Shown here: positions 36,466 through 45,887 of the stretch, piece after piece
How positions within the stretch are numbered: position 1 is the first letter of the stretch
Layout: each line of letters starts with the position of its first letter
Origin: Labilibaculum sp. DW002
GTDB taxonomy: Bacteria; Bacteroidota; Bacteroidia; Bacteroidales; Marinifilaceae
Direction: 5' to 3'
NCBI RefSeq assembly: GCF_029029525.1
Contig: NZ_JAKJSC010000001.1
Coordinates: forward strand, 1,958,987-2,022,986
DNA: 64,000 bases
Notes under the pieces: generated by a model
What the model was told of the DNA's origin: nothing
What the model saw: only the letters and a program-made list of their open reading frames with translations
Databases searched by the model: none
Program-made: the position numbers and the translations under genes

Positions 36466-36473
36466 TAAATTTG
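36466..36473 (+). promoter_or_regulatory. Candidate -7 box (TAAATTTG)
   Basis: TAAATTTGC exactly matches the Bacteroidota -7 element TAnnTTTG. Transcription would start near 36480, just before the terminator-like hairpin upstream of the FabK-like gene. Confidence 0.5.
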
Positions 36474-36479
36474 CAGCAT

Positions 36480-36532
36480 AGAAATTATCCTTTAAGACAC
36501 AAGCATACAATCTTTGTTCTTGTGTCTTTTTT
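36480..36532 (+). ncRNA. Possible short RNA or attenuator leader
   Basis: A predicted start near 36480 followed by a perfect 10-bp stem (AAGACACAAG 36494-36503 / CTTGTGTCTT 36519-36528) and a run of six T would give an RNA of about 50 bases ending 28 bases before the FabK-like start codon. It could be an independent small RNA or a leader that attenuates the gene. Only promoter, hairpin and T-run are seen; the rest is inference. Confidence 0.3.
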
Positions 36533-36560
36533 GGTTGAAAGACAATTGATTCAATAAAAT

Positions 36561-37514
36561 ATGATAAATAGAATTACTCAACTTTTTGGAATCGAAAAAC
36601 CTATTATTCAAGGTGGAATGGTATGGTGCTCTGGATGGAAACTTGCTACAGCTGTAAGTAATTCTGGCGGTTTAGGTTTAATTGGAGCTGGATCAATGCA
36701 TCCAGATACTTTTCAGGAACATATTCAAAAAGCCAAAACTGCGTGCAATAAACCATTCGGGGTTAACGTACCTTTACTTTATCCGGAAATGGATAAAATC
36801 ATGGATATTATCGTCAAAGAAGGTATTAAAATTGTTTTTACATCTGCTGGAAGCCCTAAAAAATGGACTCCGTTCTTAAAAAAACATGGTATTACTGTGG
36901 TACATGTTGTTTCTAGCGCATTTTTTGCAAAAAAATGTGAAGATGCCGGCGTTGATGCTATAGTTGCAGAAGGTTTCGAAGCTGGAGGTCATAACGGTCG
37001 TGAAGAAACAACGACTCTTGCCTTAATTCCAAATGTAAGAAAAGCAACAAGCCTTCCTTTAATTGCAGCTGGCGGAATTGGATGCGGTAAAAGTATACTG
37101 GCAGCTCTTAGTTTAGGTGCCGATGGCGTTCAAATAGGAACTCGATTTGCTGCTTCAGAAGAATCTTCTTCACATATCAATTTTAAAGAAGCAATTGTAA
37201 AATTAGGAGAAGGTGGAACAAAACTTGCCTTGAAAAAACTGGCTCCTACCCGATTGATCAAAAACAACTTCTTCGAACAAGTTAATGAAGCTGAGTGTCG
37301 AGGTGCTTCTCCCGAAGAAATGAGAGAATTGCTAGGAAAAGGTCGCTCTAAAATAGGCATGTTCGAAGGTGATCTTGAAGAAGGTGAATTAGAAATTGGC
37401 CAAGTTTCAGCTTTAATAAGCAAAATTCAGCCTGTATCGGAGATCTTCAACGAAATTAATACAGAGTACAAAGAAGCCTTGACTCAATTGCAGTCGTCAA
37501 AATATCAGTTTTAA
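36561..37514 (+). CDS. Nitronate monooxygenase / FabK-like flavoprotein
   Basis: This 317-residue TIM-barrel flavoenzyme opens with the family motif PIIQGGMVWCSGWKLATAVS. It also has GGLGLIGAGSM (about 35-45), EGFEAGGHNG with the conserved His (about 135-144), AAGGIGCGKSILAAL and GADGVQIGTRFAASEE, which bind FMN phosphate. FabK enzymes reduce enoyl-ACP in fatty acid synthesis, and nitronate monooxygenases oxidise alkyl nitronates. The two share the fold and motifs and cannot be separated here. A short hairpin with a T-run precedes the gene. The M16 peptidase genes follow 32 bases later. Confidence 0.88.
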   Translation: MINRITQLFGIEKPIIQGGMVWCSGWKLATAVSNSGGLGLIGAGSMHPDTFQEHIQKAKTACNKPFGVNVPLLYPEMDKIMDIIVKEGIKIVFTSAGSPKKWTPFLKKHGITVVHVVSSAFFAKKCEDAGVDAIVAEGFEAGGHNGREETTTLALIPNVRKATSLPLIAAGGIGCGKSILAALSLGADGVQIGTRFAASEESSSHINFKEAIVKLGEGGTKLALKKLAPTRLIKNNFFEQVNEAECRGASPEEMRELLGKGRSKIGMFEGDLEEGELEIGQVSALISKIQPVSEIFNEINTEYKEALTQLQSSKYQF

Positions 37515-37546
37515 AACTTGCCATTCAAAATCACACAAAGAGAATT

Positions 37547-38785
37547 ATGATCGAATTTGACAAATTTACACTAAAGAATGGCTTGCGGGTTATTGTCCAT
37601 CGCGATGAAACCACACCAATGGCTGCTGTTAACATACTATATAATATTGGTGCCAAAGATGAAGATCCTGAGCAAACTGGCTTTGCTCACCTTTTCGAGC
37701 ACCTTATGTTTGGTGGATCAGTTAATATCCCAAATTACGACGAGCCTCTTCAAAAAGTAGGTGGCGACAATAATGCCTGGACCAATAACGATGTTACAAA
37801 CTACTACCTAACGGTTCCTAAAGAAAATCTTGAAACAGGTTTTTGGCTTGAATCTGACAGAATGCTAAGTTTAGCTTTTACAGAAAAGAGCTTGGAAGTA
37901 CAAAAAGCAGTAGTTGTAGAAGAATTCAAACAGCATTATTTCAATCAACCTTATGGTGATGTTTGGTTACATTTGAGACCTCTGGCTTATAAAAAACACC
38001 CATACCAATGGTCTACTATTGGGAAATGCCTTGAGCATATTGAAGATGCGCAGTTGCAAGATGTAAAGAATTTTTTCTTTCACCATTATGCACCAAACAA
38101 TGCTGTACTAGTTGTTTCGGGAAATGCTGAGACTGAAGAAGTCAAACGTCTTGCCGAAAAATGGTTTGGTCCAATAGAACGCAGAGAAATACCTGAACGC
38201 AAACTACCTGCTGAACCCAAACAAACTGAATTTCGTTCATTACATCTCGAAAGAGATGTACCTTACGATGCTATTTATATGGCATTCCATATGGGAAAAA
38301 GAATGGATGAAGACTTCTACATTGTGGATTTGGTCTCTGATGTCTTATCGAATGGACAATCGTCAAGAATCTTTCAATCATTAGTTAAGGAAAAAAACCT
38401 ATTTTCTTCTATTGACGCATACCTTACTGGAGAATTTGAACCTGGTTTATTTCTCATTTCAGGAAAATTGATTGAAGGAGTGGATATGAAAGTTGCTGAG
38501 GATGCTATTTGGGAAGAGCTGAATAAAATAGCAAGCCAAAAGGTTGATGAATATGAGTTACAGAAGGTGAAAAACAAGATTGAATCATCACTGGTTTTCT
38601 CTGAAATTAGCTTCTTAAACAAAGCTATGAATTTGGCAACTCACGAACTATTGGGTGATGCCAATGACATTAATAAGGAAGTAGAAAAATATCAGAAAGT
38701 GAATACTGAGGATATTTTAAATAAATCGGCAGAAATCTTTAGAAAAGAAAATTGCTCAACATTATACTATCACTCTAAAAAATAG
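37547..38785 (+). CDS. M16 family zinc peptidase (catalytic subunit-like)
   Basis: This 412-residue protein has the inverted zinc motif HLFEH within GFAHLFEHLMFGGS (about residues 45-58) and the downstream Glu in VQKAVVVEEFKQ, so it should be an active metallopeptidase. The length fits M16B half-size proteins, which assemble from two chains. The next gene, two bases downstream, encodes a second M16 chain without the zinc motif. This resembles the alpha/beta arrangement of mitochondrial processing peptidase and similar bacterial pairs. There is no signal peptide, so it is probably cytoplasmic. Confidence 0.93.
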   Translation: MIEFDKFTLKNGLRVIVHRDETTPMAAVNILYNIGAKDEDPEQTGFAHLFEHLMFGGSVNIPNYDEPLQKVGGDNNAWTNNDVTNYYLTVPKENLETGFWLESDRMLSLAFTEKSLEVQKAVVVEEFKQHYFNQPYGDVWLHLRPLAYKKHPYQWSTIGKCLEHIEDAQLQDVKNFFFHHYAPNNAVLVVSGNAETEEVKRLAEKWFGPIERREIPERKLPAEPKQTEFRSLHLERDVPYDAIYMAFHMGKRMDEDFYIVDLVSDVLSNGQSSRIFQSLVKEKNLFSSIDAYLTGEFEPGLFLISGKLIEGVDMKVAEDAIWEELNKIASQKVDEYELQKVKNKIESSLVFSEISFLNKAMNLATHELLGDANDINKEVEKYQKVNTEDILNKSAEIFRKENCSTLYYHSKK

Positions 38786-38787
38786 GA

Positions 38788-40104
38788 ATGGAAAATATAT
38801 ACCGAAATATAGCTCCGGAATTCAAGACGATTGATAGCATTGAAATATTGCCATCAAAGAAACATATCCTGAGCAACAACATCCCTGTTCATATAATTGA
38901 TGGTGGAAGTCAGGAAGTAGTAAAAATTGAATTTGTTTTTGATGCTGGAATATGGCAACAAGATAAACCTCTTGTTGCAACTCTTGCAAACACAATGATG
39001 AATGAAGGAACGAGTTCTTTAAATGCATCAGAAATTGCGGAAAAATTCGATTTCCTAGGTGCTTACATTGGTTTTTCTACCGCCAAACATGATGCGAGTG
39101 TTAGCTTGTATTCCTTAAAGAAGCATCTATCTGAAACCCTTAAAGTAACGGAAGATCTTATTAAGAATTCTATTTTTCCAGAAAAGGAGTTCAATACCAT
39201 ATTGACCAATAAAAAACAGCAATTCCAAATTGAACATCAGAAAACAAATGTTTTAGCAAAGGAAAAGTTTAACGAATTGATTTACGGTAAAGAACATCCT
39301 TATACCAATACCTTTTCAATAAGCGAGTTTGATACTATTTGCATTGATGATGTTAAGAACTTTCACAAAAAACAATACACAGCAAGCAATTGTCATATCA
39401 TTGTTGCGGGTAAAGTTGATGAAGCAGTCTTAAATCAAATTGAAGACTTATTTGGTGCTAACAAATGGCCACAAGAAAACAAATCTGATCTTTTCAATTA
39501 TGAAATAAAGGAATCAGAGCAGAAATCTGCCTTTGTTTGCAAAGATGATGCTGTTCAATCAACAATTCGAATTGGACGAAAACTATTCACAAAAAGCCAT
39601 CCTGACTATACAGGAATGCAGTTACTTAATCTTATTTTAGGTGGCTATTTTGGCTCCCGATTAATGCAAAACATCAGAGAAGACAAAGGCTATACATATG
39701 GGATCAACTCCATAATGATTTCACACCTTACTGCAGGTCATTTAACTATAGTAACTGAAGTTGGATCTGAAGTTTGTAAGCCTGCCATTTCTGAAATTTT
39801 CAAAGAAATCGCTCGACTAAGAGAAGAATTGGTTTCTGAAGAAGAATTGACTTTGGTGAAGAATTATATTTCTGGTGAAATGCTTCGAAACTTAGATAGT
39901 CCTTTTGCCTTATCGGATAGTCTAAAAGGAAACTTACCATTCGGCTTGGACAACACCTATTACATTCAATTCATAAAAGATTTAAAAGCAGTTAAGGCTT
40001 CAGAAATAAAAGACTTAGCCAATAAATATCTGCAAACCGAAGATCTTTATTTAATTGTTAGTGGTCCTAAAGAGTGTGAGGAAGCAATAATAGATCGCAA
40101 ATAA
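38788..40104 (+). CDS. M16 family peptidase-like, non-catalytic partner
   Basis: This 438-residue M16 protein lacks HxxEH: where it is expected the sequence reads TLANTMMNEGTSS (about 70-82). The C-terminal substrate-clamp motif is kept, in REDKGYTYGI with the R/Y pair typical of non-catalytic M16 chains. It starts two bases after the catalytic partner's stop codon, so expression is coupled. The likely role is substrate binding in a heterodimer. Confidence 0.92.
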   Translation: MENIYRNIAPEFKTIDSIEILPSKKHILSNNIPVHIIDGGSQEVVKIEFVFDAGIWQQDKPLVATLANTMMNEGTSSLNASEIAEKFDFLGAYIGFSTAKHDASVSLYSLKKHLSETLKVTEDLIKNSIFPEKEFNTILTNKKQQFQIEHQKTNVLAKEKFNELIYGKEHPYTNTFSISEFDTICIDDVKNFHKKQYTASNCHIIVAGKVDEAVLNQIEDLFGANKWPQENKSDLFNYEIKESEQKSAFVCKDDAVQSTIRIGRKLFTKSHPDYTGMQLLNLILGGYFGSRLMQNIREDKGYTYGINSIMISHLTAGHLTIVTEVGSEVCKPAISEIFKEIARLREELVSEEELTLVKNYISGEMLRNLDSPFALSDSLKGNLPFGLDNTYYIQFIKDLKAVKASEIKDLANKYLQTEDLYLIVSGPKECEEAIIDRK

Positions 40105-40285
40105 ATTCTTTTTTACTAAACAGGATAAACTTGGCGATAAATGATGGGTTAAAGCCTGTAAATCGTTAAAATTTGTAGGTTTTCATACAAAAAAAGGCAA
40201 ATAAGTCTTTAATTAAGTATTAAATAATTATTAGATTTCGCTACATTTAAGCGACACAACAAACAACTAGAAGAAATAGGTTTTT

Positions 40286-42526
40286 ATGAGTGGAGAGACC
40301 GAAAATGATAAAAAATTAATACTTGATGCCTACGAAGAACTTATAAAGCATTGTAAAAGAAGTCGTGGAGCAGAAAGTAAACAACTTATAGAAAAGGCAT
40401 TCCATTTTGCCTGGGATGCACATAGAGGCGTACGCCGTAAATCTGGAGAACCTTATATAATACACCCCATTGAAGTTGCCGAAATTGCAGCAAAAGAAAT
40501 TGGACTTGGAACAAAATCAATCGTTTCTGCTTTATTGCACGATGTTGTTGAAGATACCGAGTATACCGTTGAAGATATTGCTCATCATTTTGGAGATAAA
40601 GTAGCTGCCATTGTAGATGGATTGACAAAAATATCCGGAGCTTTTAACCAGCAAACATCCATGCAAGCTGAGAATTTTAGAAAGATGTTGTTAACTCTTT
40701 CCGACGACATACGTGTTATCATTCTTAAAATTGCTGATCGTTTACACAATATGCGAACCTTAAGTTCTATGCCTTTGCGTAAACAAATGAAAATTGCCGG
40801 TGAAACTTTATTTTTATTTGCTCCCTTAGCACTTCGAATGGGTTTGTATGCGATCAAATCGGAGCTTGAAGATTTAAGTTTAAAATACGAACATCCCGAT
40901 GACTTTAAGCTCATCTCTGAAAAAATAACAGAACAAGAAGAGAGACAGGAAAAAATCATCAAACGAATTATTGCTCCTCTTAAAGAAAAATTAAAGGAAG
41001 GCAATATAAAATGTTCTATTAAGAACCGTCCTCGTTCCATATTTTCGATTTGGAATAAAATACAAACTCAAAACACAAGTATCGAGGAAATTTACGATAT
41101 GATTTCGGTACGTGTGGTATTTGAGCCTGAAAAAGGAATTCCTGAAAAAAACCAATGTTGGAATATTTATTCTCTGATTACAGATATATACAAGCCAAAG
41201 CCTGAACGAATCCGTGATTGGATGAGTACACCTAAGGCAAATGGTTATGAAGCTCTTCACGTAACGGCAATGGGACCACAAGGTAATTGGGTTGAATTCC
41301 AGATTAGAACAGACCGAATGGATGACATTGCAGAAAAAGGTTTTGCTGTACATTCAAAATACAGTGATGGTTCTGGTGAATCAGAGCTTGACAAATGGCT
41401 TAAGGATGTTCGTGAAATATTAGAAAATCCGGAATCGGATGCCTTAGCTTTTCTTGACGAATTCCGATTGAATTTATTCTCTCAGGAGATACAGGTTTTC
41501 ACCCCTAAAGGATTAATCAAAACATTACCCAAGCACGCAAGTGCACTCGATTTTGCTTACGAAATCCACACTGACATTGGTAATCAATGCATTGGAGCTA
41601 AGGTGAATCATAAATTAGTTCCTCTTAATTACATATTACGAAGTGGTGATCAGGTTGAAATTTTAACTTCGGATAAACAAAAACCAAAATCTGAATGGTT
41701 GGAGTATGTTGTTACTGCAAAAGCCAAATCGAAAATTAAATCAGCTTTTAAAAAGGAGCGAAAAGAATATACGATTAAAGGAGCCAGAGTACTTGAAGAT
41801 AAACTAGTAGATTCAGGACTAAAATTAAATGCAAAAGCATATCGCAAAATGCTTGAGCACTATAAACTGTCAAATAAAGAAGAATTATACTACAAGATTG
41901 GTTTGGAAAAAATCAAGCTTGATGAAATTGAGGATATTGTCAAGAAAAAATCGAAGAATAAATTTATAAAGTATTGGAAACTTCAACTCTTTGGAGATTC
42001 TAAAGAGGAAGAAGAAGAAATTCTTGAAACAGCAACTTCAAAGCCCGAAGTAGATAAAAAGAAAACACTAATGCTTAATGAATTGGCCGCAAATGAAAGC
42101 TATCGAATAGCTCCATGTTGCAAGCCTATTCCTGGTGACGATGTTCTCGGTTATGTTGATATGGCAAATAACGTAACGATTCACAAACGTAAGTGTCCCA
42201 ATGCGCTTAAATTAATGTCGAGTCAAGGTGACAGAATATTAGAAGCCAACTGGACAAGTCATCGATTAATGTCATTTCTTGCCATTATTGAACTAAATGG
42301 GATTGATAAGATAGGAATTGTAAACGATATCACTTCTGTCATCTCAAAAGATCATCATGTAAACATGAGATCCGTGCATTTTGAAAGTCACGATGGCGTA
42401 TTCGAAGGTTTAATACACCTCTATGTGCATAATACAGAGGACCTAAACAATCTAATGAAAAAGCTGATAAAAATTAAAGGTCTCGACAATGTTAGACGAA
42501 TCGAGAACATAGAAGAATACAGTTAA
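40286..42526 (+). CDS. Bifunctional (p)ppGpp synthetase/hydrolase, Rel/SpoT family
   Basis: This 746-residue protein has all expected parts. The HD hydrolase domain (about 45-200) has SALLHDVVEDTEYTVEDI and DRLHNMRTL. The synthetase (about 245-365) has RSIFSIWNKIQ and ANGYEALHVTAMGP. A TGS domain (about 405-465, IQVFTPKGLIKTLPKHASA) and a helical region follow. A zinc-finger-like segment (APCCKPIPGDDVLGYV) and a C-terminal ACT domain (about 670-745) end the protein. Both catalytic sites look intact, so it likely makes and degrades (p)ppGpp in the stringent response. The symbol rel or spoT is not settled by sequence. Confidence 0.96.
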   Translation: MSGETENDKKLILDAYEELIKHCKRSRGAESKQLIEKAFHFAWDAHRGVRRKSGEPYIIHPIEVAEIAAKEIGLGTKSIVSALLHDVVEDTEYTVEDIAHHFGDKVAAIVDGLTKISGAFNQQTSMQAENFRKMLLTLSDDIRVIILKIADRLHNMRTLSSMPLRKQMKIAGETLFLFAPLALRMGLYAIKSELEDLSLKYEHPDDFKLISEKITEQEERQEKIIKRIIAPLKEKLKEGNIKCSIKNRPRSIFSIWNKIQTQNTSIEEIYDMISVRVVFEPEKGIPEKNQCWNIYSLITDIYKPKPERIRDWMSTPKANGYEALHVTAMGPQGNWVEFQIRTDRMDDIAEKGFAVHSKYSDGSGESELDKWLKDVREILENPESDALAFLDEFRLNLFSQEIQVFTPKGLIKTLPKHASALDFAYEIHTDIGNQCIGAKVNHKLVPLNYILRSGDQVEILTSDKQKPKSEWLEYVVTAKAKSKIKSAFKKERKEYTIKGARVLEDKLVDSGLKLNAKAYRKMLEHYKLSNKEELYYKIGLEKIKLDEIEDIVKKKSKNKFIKYWKLQLFGDSKEEEEEILETATSKPEVDKKKTLMLNELAANESYRIAPCCKPIPGDDVLGYVDMANNVTIHKRKCPNALKLMSSQGDRILEANWTSHRLMSFLAIIELNGIDKIGIVNDITSVISKDHHVNMRSVHFESHDGVFEGLIHLYVHNTEDLNNLMKKLIKIKGLDNVRRIENIEEYS

Positions 42527-42626
42527 TACGTTTTTTTTGCTTCCAGTCTTGGAAGTAATCAAAAAAAAACACTATTTTAGTCCCGTTATTTAAAATTAGA
42601 TTAGATAGTAATATAGCTTTAAGAGT

Positions 42627-43082
42627 ATGATTAGCGAAGACACGAAAGAAATTGTAAAAAAGATGTTTACTGACTACCTTCAAAAAAAGGGACACAGAAA
42701 AACACCTGAAAGATATGCCATACTTGACGAAATATATTCGCGTGAAGGTCACTTCGACATTGAATCGCTTTATATTTTTATGAAGAACAAGAACTATCGT
42801 GTTAGTAGAGCGACACTCTACAATACCATCGATCTTCTTTTAGATTGCAAACTTGTAATTAAGCATCAGTTTGGAAAAAACATTGCTCAATTCGAGAAAG
42901 CATATGATAGCAATAAGCACGATCATCTAATTTGCACTAAATGTGGTAAAGTGTTAGAATTTTGTGATACACGATTGGAAGATGTTAGAAATAACGTCTC
43001 TGACGATATGGACTTCTTGGTCTCACACCATTCTTTATACATTTATGGTACCTGTCAAGAGTGTAGAAAGAAAGACAACTAA
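42627..43082 (+). CDS. Fur family metal- or peroxide-responsive repressor
   Basis: This 151-residue protein has a winged helix (about 15-85) with recognition helix [14 protein letters not shown], and a dimerisation domain with two CxxC pairs (CTKCGK and GTCQEC) that form the structural zinc site. The HDH-like segment NKHDHLIC gives regulatory ligands. Whether it senses iron, zinc or peroxide cannot be told. It follows the Rel gene by 100 bases, across a palindromic spacer, and precedes purA. A terminator follows it. Confidence 0.93.
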   Translation: MISEDTKEIVKKMFTDYLQKKGHRKTPERYAILDEIYSREGHFDIESLYIFMKNKNYRVSRATLYNTIDLLLDCKLVIKHQFGKNIAQFEKAYDSNKHDHLICTKCGKVLEFCDTRLEDVRNNVSDDMDFLVSHHSLYIYGTCQECRKKDN

Positions 43083-43105
43083 GATATTAACAATAGATAT
43101 TGATC

Positions 43106-43134
43106 AAAACCTCTTTAAACAAGAGGTTTTTTTG
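43106..43134 (+). terminator. Intrinsic terminator after the Fur-family gene
   Basis: A 10-bp perfect stem (AAAACCTCTT / AAGAGGTTTT) with a 5-base loop is followed by T, 24 bases after the stop codon. Confidence 0.85.
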
Positions 43135-43194
43135 TGCTCTTTAGCGACTTATTAACAAGCCCCATTTTAACCTTCGCTAAATGAAAATAATTAT

Positions 43195-43202
43195 TACCTT
43201 TG
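43195..43202 (+). promoter_or_regulatory. Candidate -7 box (TACCTTTG) of purA
   Basis: TACCTTTG matches TAnnTTTG, and TTCG at 43173-43176 is a one-mismatch -33 element at a spacing of 18. The predicted leader is about 115 bases. It contains no purine-riboswitch pattern that I can see. Confidence 0.45.
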
Positions 43203-43325
43203 ACTGTTAAAACTTGTAACCATCCTCAAGCTTTAACCGCAAACCGAACCATTTTAGCAAGTCCAAACACTTCGAATGTGGAACGGATATTATACTTGTA
43301 AGATTTAATATCAAATTATTACCCT

Positions 43326-44597
43326 ATGAAAGTTGATGTACTTTTAGGCCTCCAGTGGGGAGATGAAGGAAAAGGCAAAATTGTAGATGTACTTACTCCA
43401 AAGTACGATATTATAACTCGATTCCAAGGTGGACCAAACGCAGGCCATACACTTGAGTTTAATCAAATCAAGCACGTTTTACATACAATTCCTTCTGGAA
43501 TTTTCCGTGATGATAAATTAAACGTTATTGGTAATGGTGTCGTAATTGACCCTGTTATTTTCAAAAAGGAAATTGAAGGAATCAAAGCTATTGGTATTGA
43601 TTTAAGTCAGAATCTTTTCATCTCAAAAAAGGCACACTTAATTTTACCATCACACCGTATTTTAGATGCCGCCTCTGAAGCTGCAAAAGGAAAATCTAAA
43701 ATTGGATCTACTCTTAAAGGTATTGGTCCAACTTATATGGATAAAACGGGTCGTAATGGTTTAAGAGTAGGTGATACTCTTACTAATTTCGATGAAAAAT
43801 ATAAAGCCTTGGTTAAGAAGCATGGCGAAATGCTTGATAAGTACTTTTCTTTCGAATACGATTTGTCAGAGTACGAGGCAGAATGGTTCGAAGGCATCAA
43901 ACTTCTACAAGAATTCCAACTTATCGATAGTGAGCAATTCTTAAATGATAGCATGAAGAATGGCAAATCAATTCTTGCTGAAGGTGCTCAAGGTACACTT
44001 CTTGATATTGATTTTGGTTCATATCCATTTGTGACTTCATCAAACACAGTTTGTGCAGGGGCTTGTACTGGATTAGGTATTGCTCCAAACAGAATTGGCG
44101 AAGTTATCGGAATCTTCAAAGCATATTGTACTCGTGTTGGTATGGGACCATTCCCAACTGAACTTTTCGATGCTGATGGAACAGAGCTGAGAGTTAAAGG
44201 GAATGAGTTCGGTTCTACAACTGGTCGTGAGAGACGTTGTGGCTGGTTAGACCTTGTATCTCTTAAATATTCAATCATGATTAATGGGGTAACTCAATTA
44301 ACTATGATGAAATCGGATGTGTTAGATGGATTTGACACAATCAAAATTTGTACTGGTTACAAGCTTGATGGCAAAGAAATCGACTATGTTCCTTATGAAA
44401 TGACTGAAGATATCGAGCCTGTATACACTGAATTTAAAGGTTGGAAAACTGATATGACAGCTATGTCGAGTGAAAATGAATTCCCTGCAGATTTCAATGC
44501 ATATGTTGATTTCATCGAGAAAGCAACCGGTGTTTCAATTACTGTTGTTTCAGTTGGACCCAATCGTTCTCAAACTATTGAAAGAATGCTTGATTAA
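43326..44597 (+). CDS. purA: Adenylosuccinate synthase
   Basis: PurA joins IMO-derived IMP and aspartate using GTP, the committed step to AMP. The 423-residue length is normal. The N-terminus LLGLQWGDEGKGKIVDVL carries the catalytic Asp and the GDEGKGK loop. Other hallmarks are FQGGPNAGHTL, GSTLKGIGPTY, LAEGAQGTLLDIDFG and FGSTTGRERRCGWLD. It is monocistronic with a strong terminator. AspA, further along, could consume or supply the aspartate pool. Confidence 0.98.
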   Translation: MKVDVLLGLQWGDEGKGKIVDVLTPKYDIITRFQGGPNAGHTLEFNQIKHVLHTIPSGIFRDDKLNVIGNGVVIDPVIFKKEIEGIKAIGIDLSQNLFISKKAHLILPSHRILDAASEAAKGKSKIGSTLKGIGPTYMDKTGRNGLRVGDTLTNFDEKYKALVKKHGEMLDKYFSFEYDLSEYEAEWFEGIKLLQEFQLIDSEQFLNDSMKNGKSILAEGAQGTLLDIDFGSYPFVTSSNTVCAGACTGLGIAPNRIGEVIGIFKAYCTRVGMGPFPTELFDADGTELRVKGNEFGSTTGRERRCGWLDLVSLKYSIMINGVTQLTMMKSDVLDGFDTIKICTGYKLDGKEIDYVPYEMTEDIEPVYTEFKGWKTDMTAMSSENEFPADFNAYVDFIEKATGVSITVVSVGPNRSQTIERMLD

Positions 44598-44620
44598 TCA
44601 AGTTCTTATATAAGAAAGAA

Positions 44621-44646
44621 ATCCCGCTCAAGGCGGGATTTTTTTA
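44621..44646 (+). terminator. Intrinsic terminator after purA
   Basis: An 8-bp GC-rich stem (AATCCCGC / GCGGGATT) with a 5-base loop is followed by seven T. Confidence 0.9.
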
Positions 44647-44667
44647 TGCTTTATAATTTGTAATCTT

Positions 44668-45810
44668 TTATTTACTCACATTTTTAATGGATCCTAAATC
44701 AGGATAAAACTCAATACTGTAATTTTCATTCAACAAAACCTCTGCTGGCAAATTTGCAATTTTACCGAATTGAGCCACTGGTATTCTATCTTTATACAAA
44801 ACTCGTTTTCCATTAGAAATAGAAACATCTGCTATACCAGGAATACGATAAGAAATTAGCTTTTGTGGAGCGATACCTGCTGTTGGAATAATTGCTAATT
44901 CTCTAGTGCTTTCTAAATTTTTAAAATCAATACGAATTGGTTTGCCTCCCAAATCGTTCACACCAACTGGTCCCATTTGTGGCGACATTCTAAAAACGAC
45001 ACCTCCGTTTTCTCCTTTATTGGGTGTATAAGAAAAATGAAAATTCCGAAGAGAACTTACTTTCTTACCTATAAAAAGAGATAAATACTCATCTTCTAAC
45101 TTTCTAAGTTCTCTTACAATTACTTCGTAAGCTTTTCCATCTGGAGGTAAAACCTCAAAATTCGCAGTTAAAATCTTAAATCTTCTTTTGCGTAATTTAA
45201 AAATCTCATGAGCAGCTTCTTCGGCCTTTTCTTCTAACGACTTGGTTAAGGCCTGCTTTTCAAGAACAGGTATTTTAATAAAAGCCGTATCTGTTTCAAC
45301 TACCTTATAAATCGTATCTTCTCTATACTTTATTATTGGATCGATAGAGAATTTTCCATACTCAATATCAACATCCTCTACAGAAGTAAATAGTAACTCT
45401 TTATCCTCATCGATAATCTGGCTTTTCTTCAAATTAAAACCTTTTATCAGGCCAGTTGGGCTCAAAGCAATTAAACTTGGTTCATAATCAACCGAAGTGG
45501 TTAATTTATGGTATTGTTCTGGATCAACCTCTCCTACCGAAGAAGCATTAATTGTTTTCAATTTCCACTCTACTCCATTTGCTGACACAACATCTGTAAT
45601 ACCGAGGTATTTGTTAGCATATTCGGCAAAAGGTCCTCGTTTCAAAATTGTTTTCTCAGCTGTTACATCAAGCTTTATAACTGTTTGCGGTAAAGCATAA
45701 ATTACTGTACTTGGAGTTTCAAGTGTTCTTCTTTTTTGCGCACTAACATTCCATTGCAAGCAGATAATGGTAAGAAATACCATTGAGGTTCTAAATATCA
45801 TTCGGCTCAT
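44668..45810 (-). CDS. DUF4831 family exported protein
   Basis: This 380-residue protein has a signal peptide (about 1-24, ending NVSAQ). The mature N-terminus has STVIYALPQTVIKLDVTAEK and GPFAEYANKYLGI, as in the Bacteroidota family DUF4831. The middle (about 180-215) is helical and charged (EAAHEIFKLRKRR), and the rest beta-rich. The function is unknown. It probably lies in the periplasm or outer membrane. It is upstream of nothing on its strand and convergent with purA. Confidence 0.85.
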   Translation of the reverse strand: MSRMIFRTSMVFLTIICLQWNVSAQKRRTLETPSTVIYALPQTVIKLDVTAEKTILKRGPFAEYANKYLGITDVVSANGVEWKLKTINASSVGEVDPEQYHKLTTSVDYEPSLIALSPTGLIKGFNLKKSQIIDEDKELLFTSVEDVDIEYGKFSIDPIIKYREDTIYKVVETDTAFIKIPVLEKQALTKSLEEKAEEAAHEIFKLRKRRFKILTANFEVLPPDGKAYEVIVRELRKLEDEYLSLFIGKKVSSLRNFHFSYTPNKGENGGVVFRMSPQMGPVGVNDLGGKPIRIDFKNLESTRELAIIPTAGIAPQKLISYRIPGIADVSISNGKRVLYKDRIPVAQFGKIANLPAEVLLNENYSIEFYPDLGSIKNVSK

Positions 45811-45887
45811 TACAATCTATATTTTTTATTTTTGAATTCGCTATTATTAGTAACGCTAGACGACCTAGCTTAATTATGCTGGAGTAA

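Larger units (their letters stand above)
36193..36560. other. 368-base divergent region between CLC paralogue 3 and the FabK-like gene
   Basis: The left two-thirds is A/T-rich with no clear element. The right end carries a -7 box (36466-36473) and a perfect 10-bp hairpin with a T-run (36494-36532), described separately. Confidence 0.5.

Noticed and set aside
43203-43325. Purine riboswitch in the purA leader
   Set aside because: The conserved loop sequences of purine aptamers are absent and no stable three-way junction is apparent.
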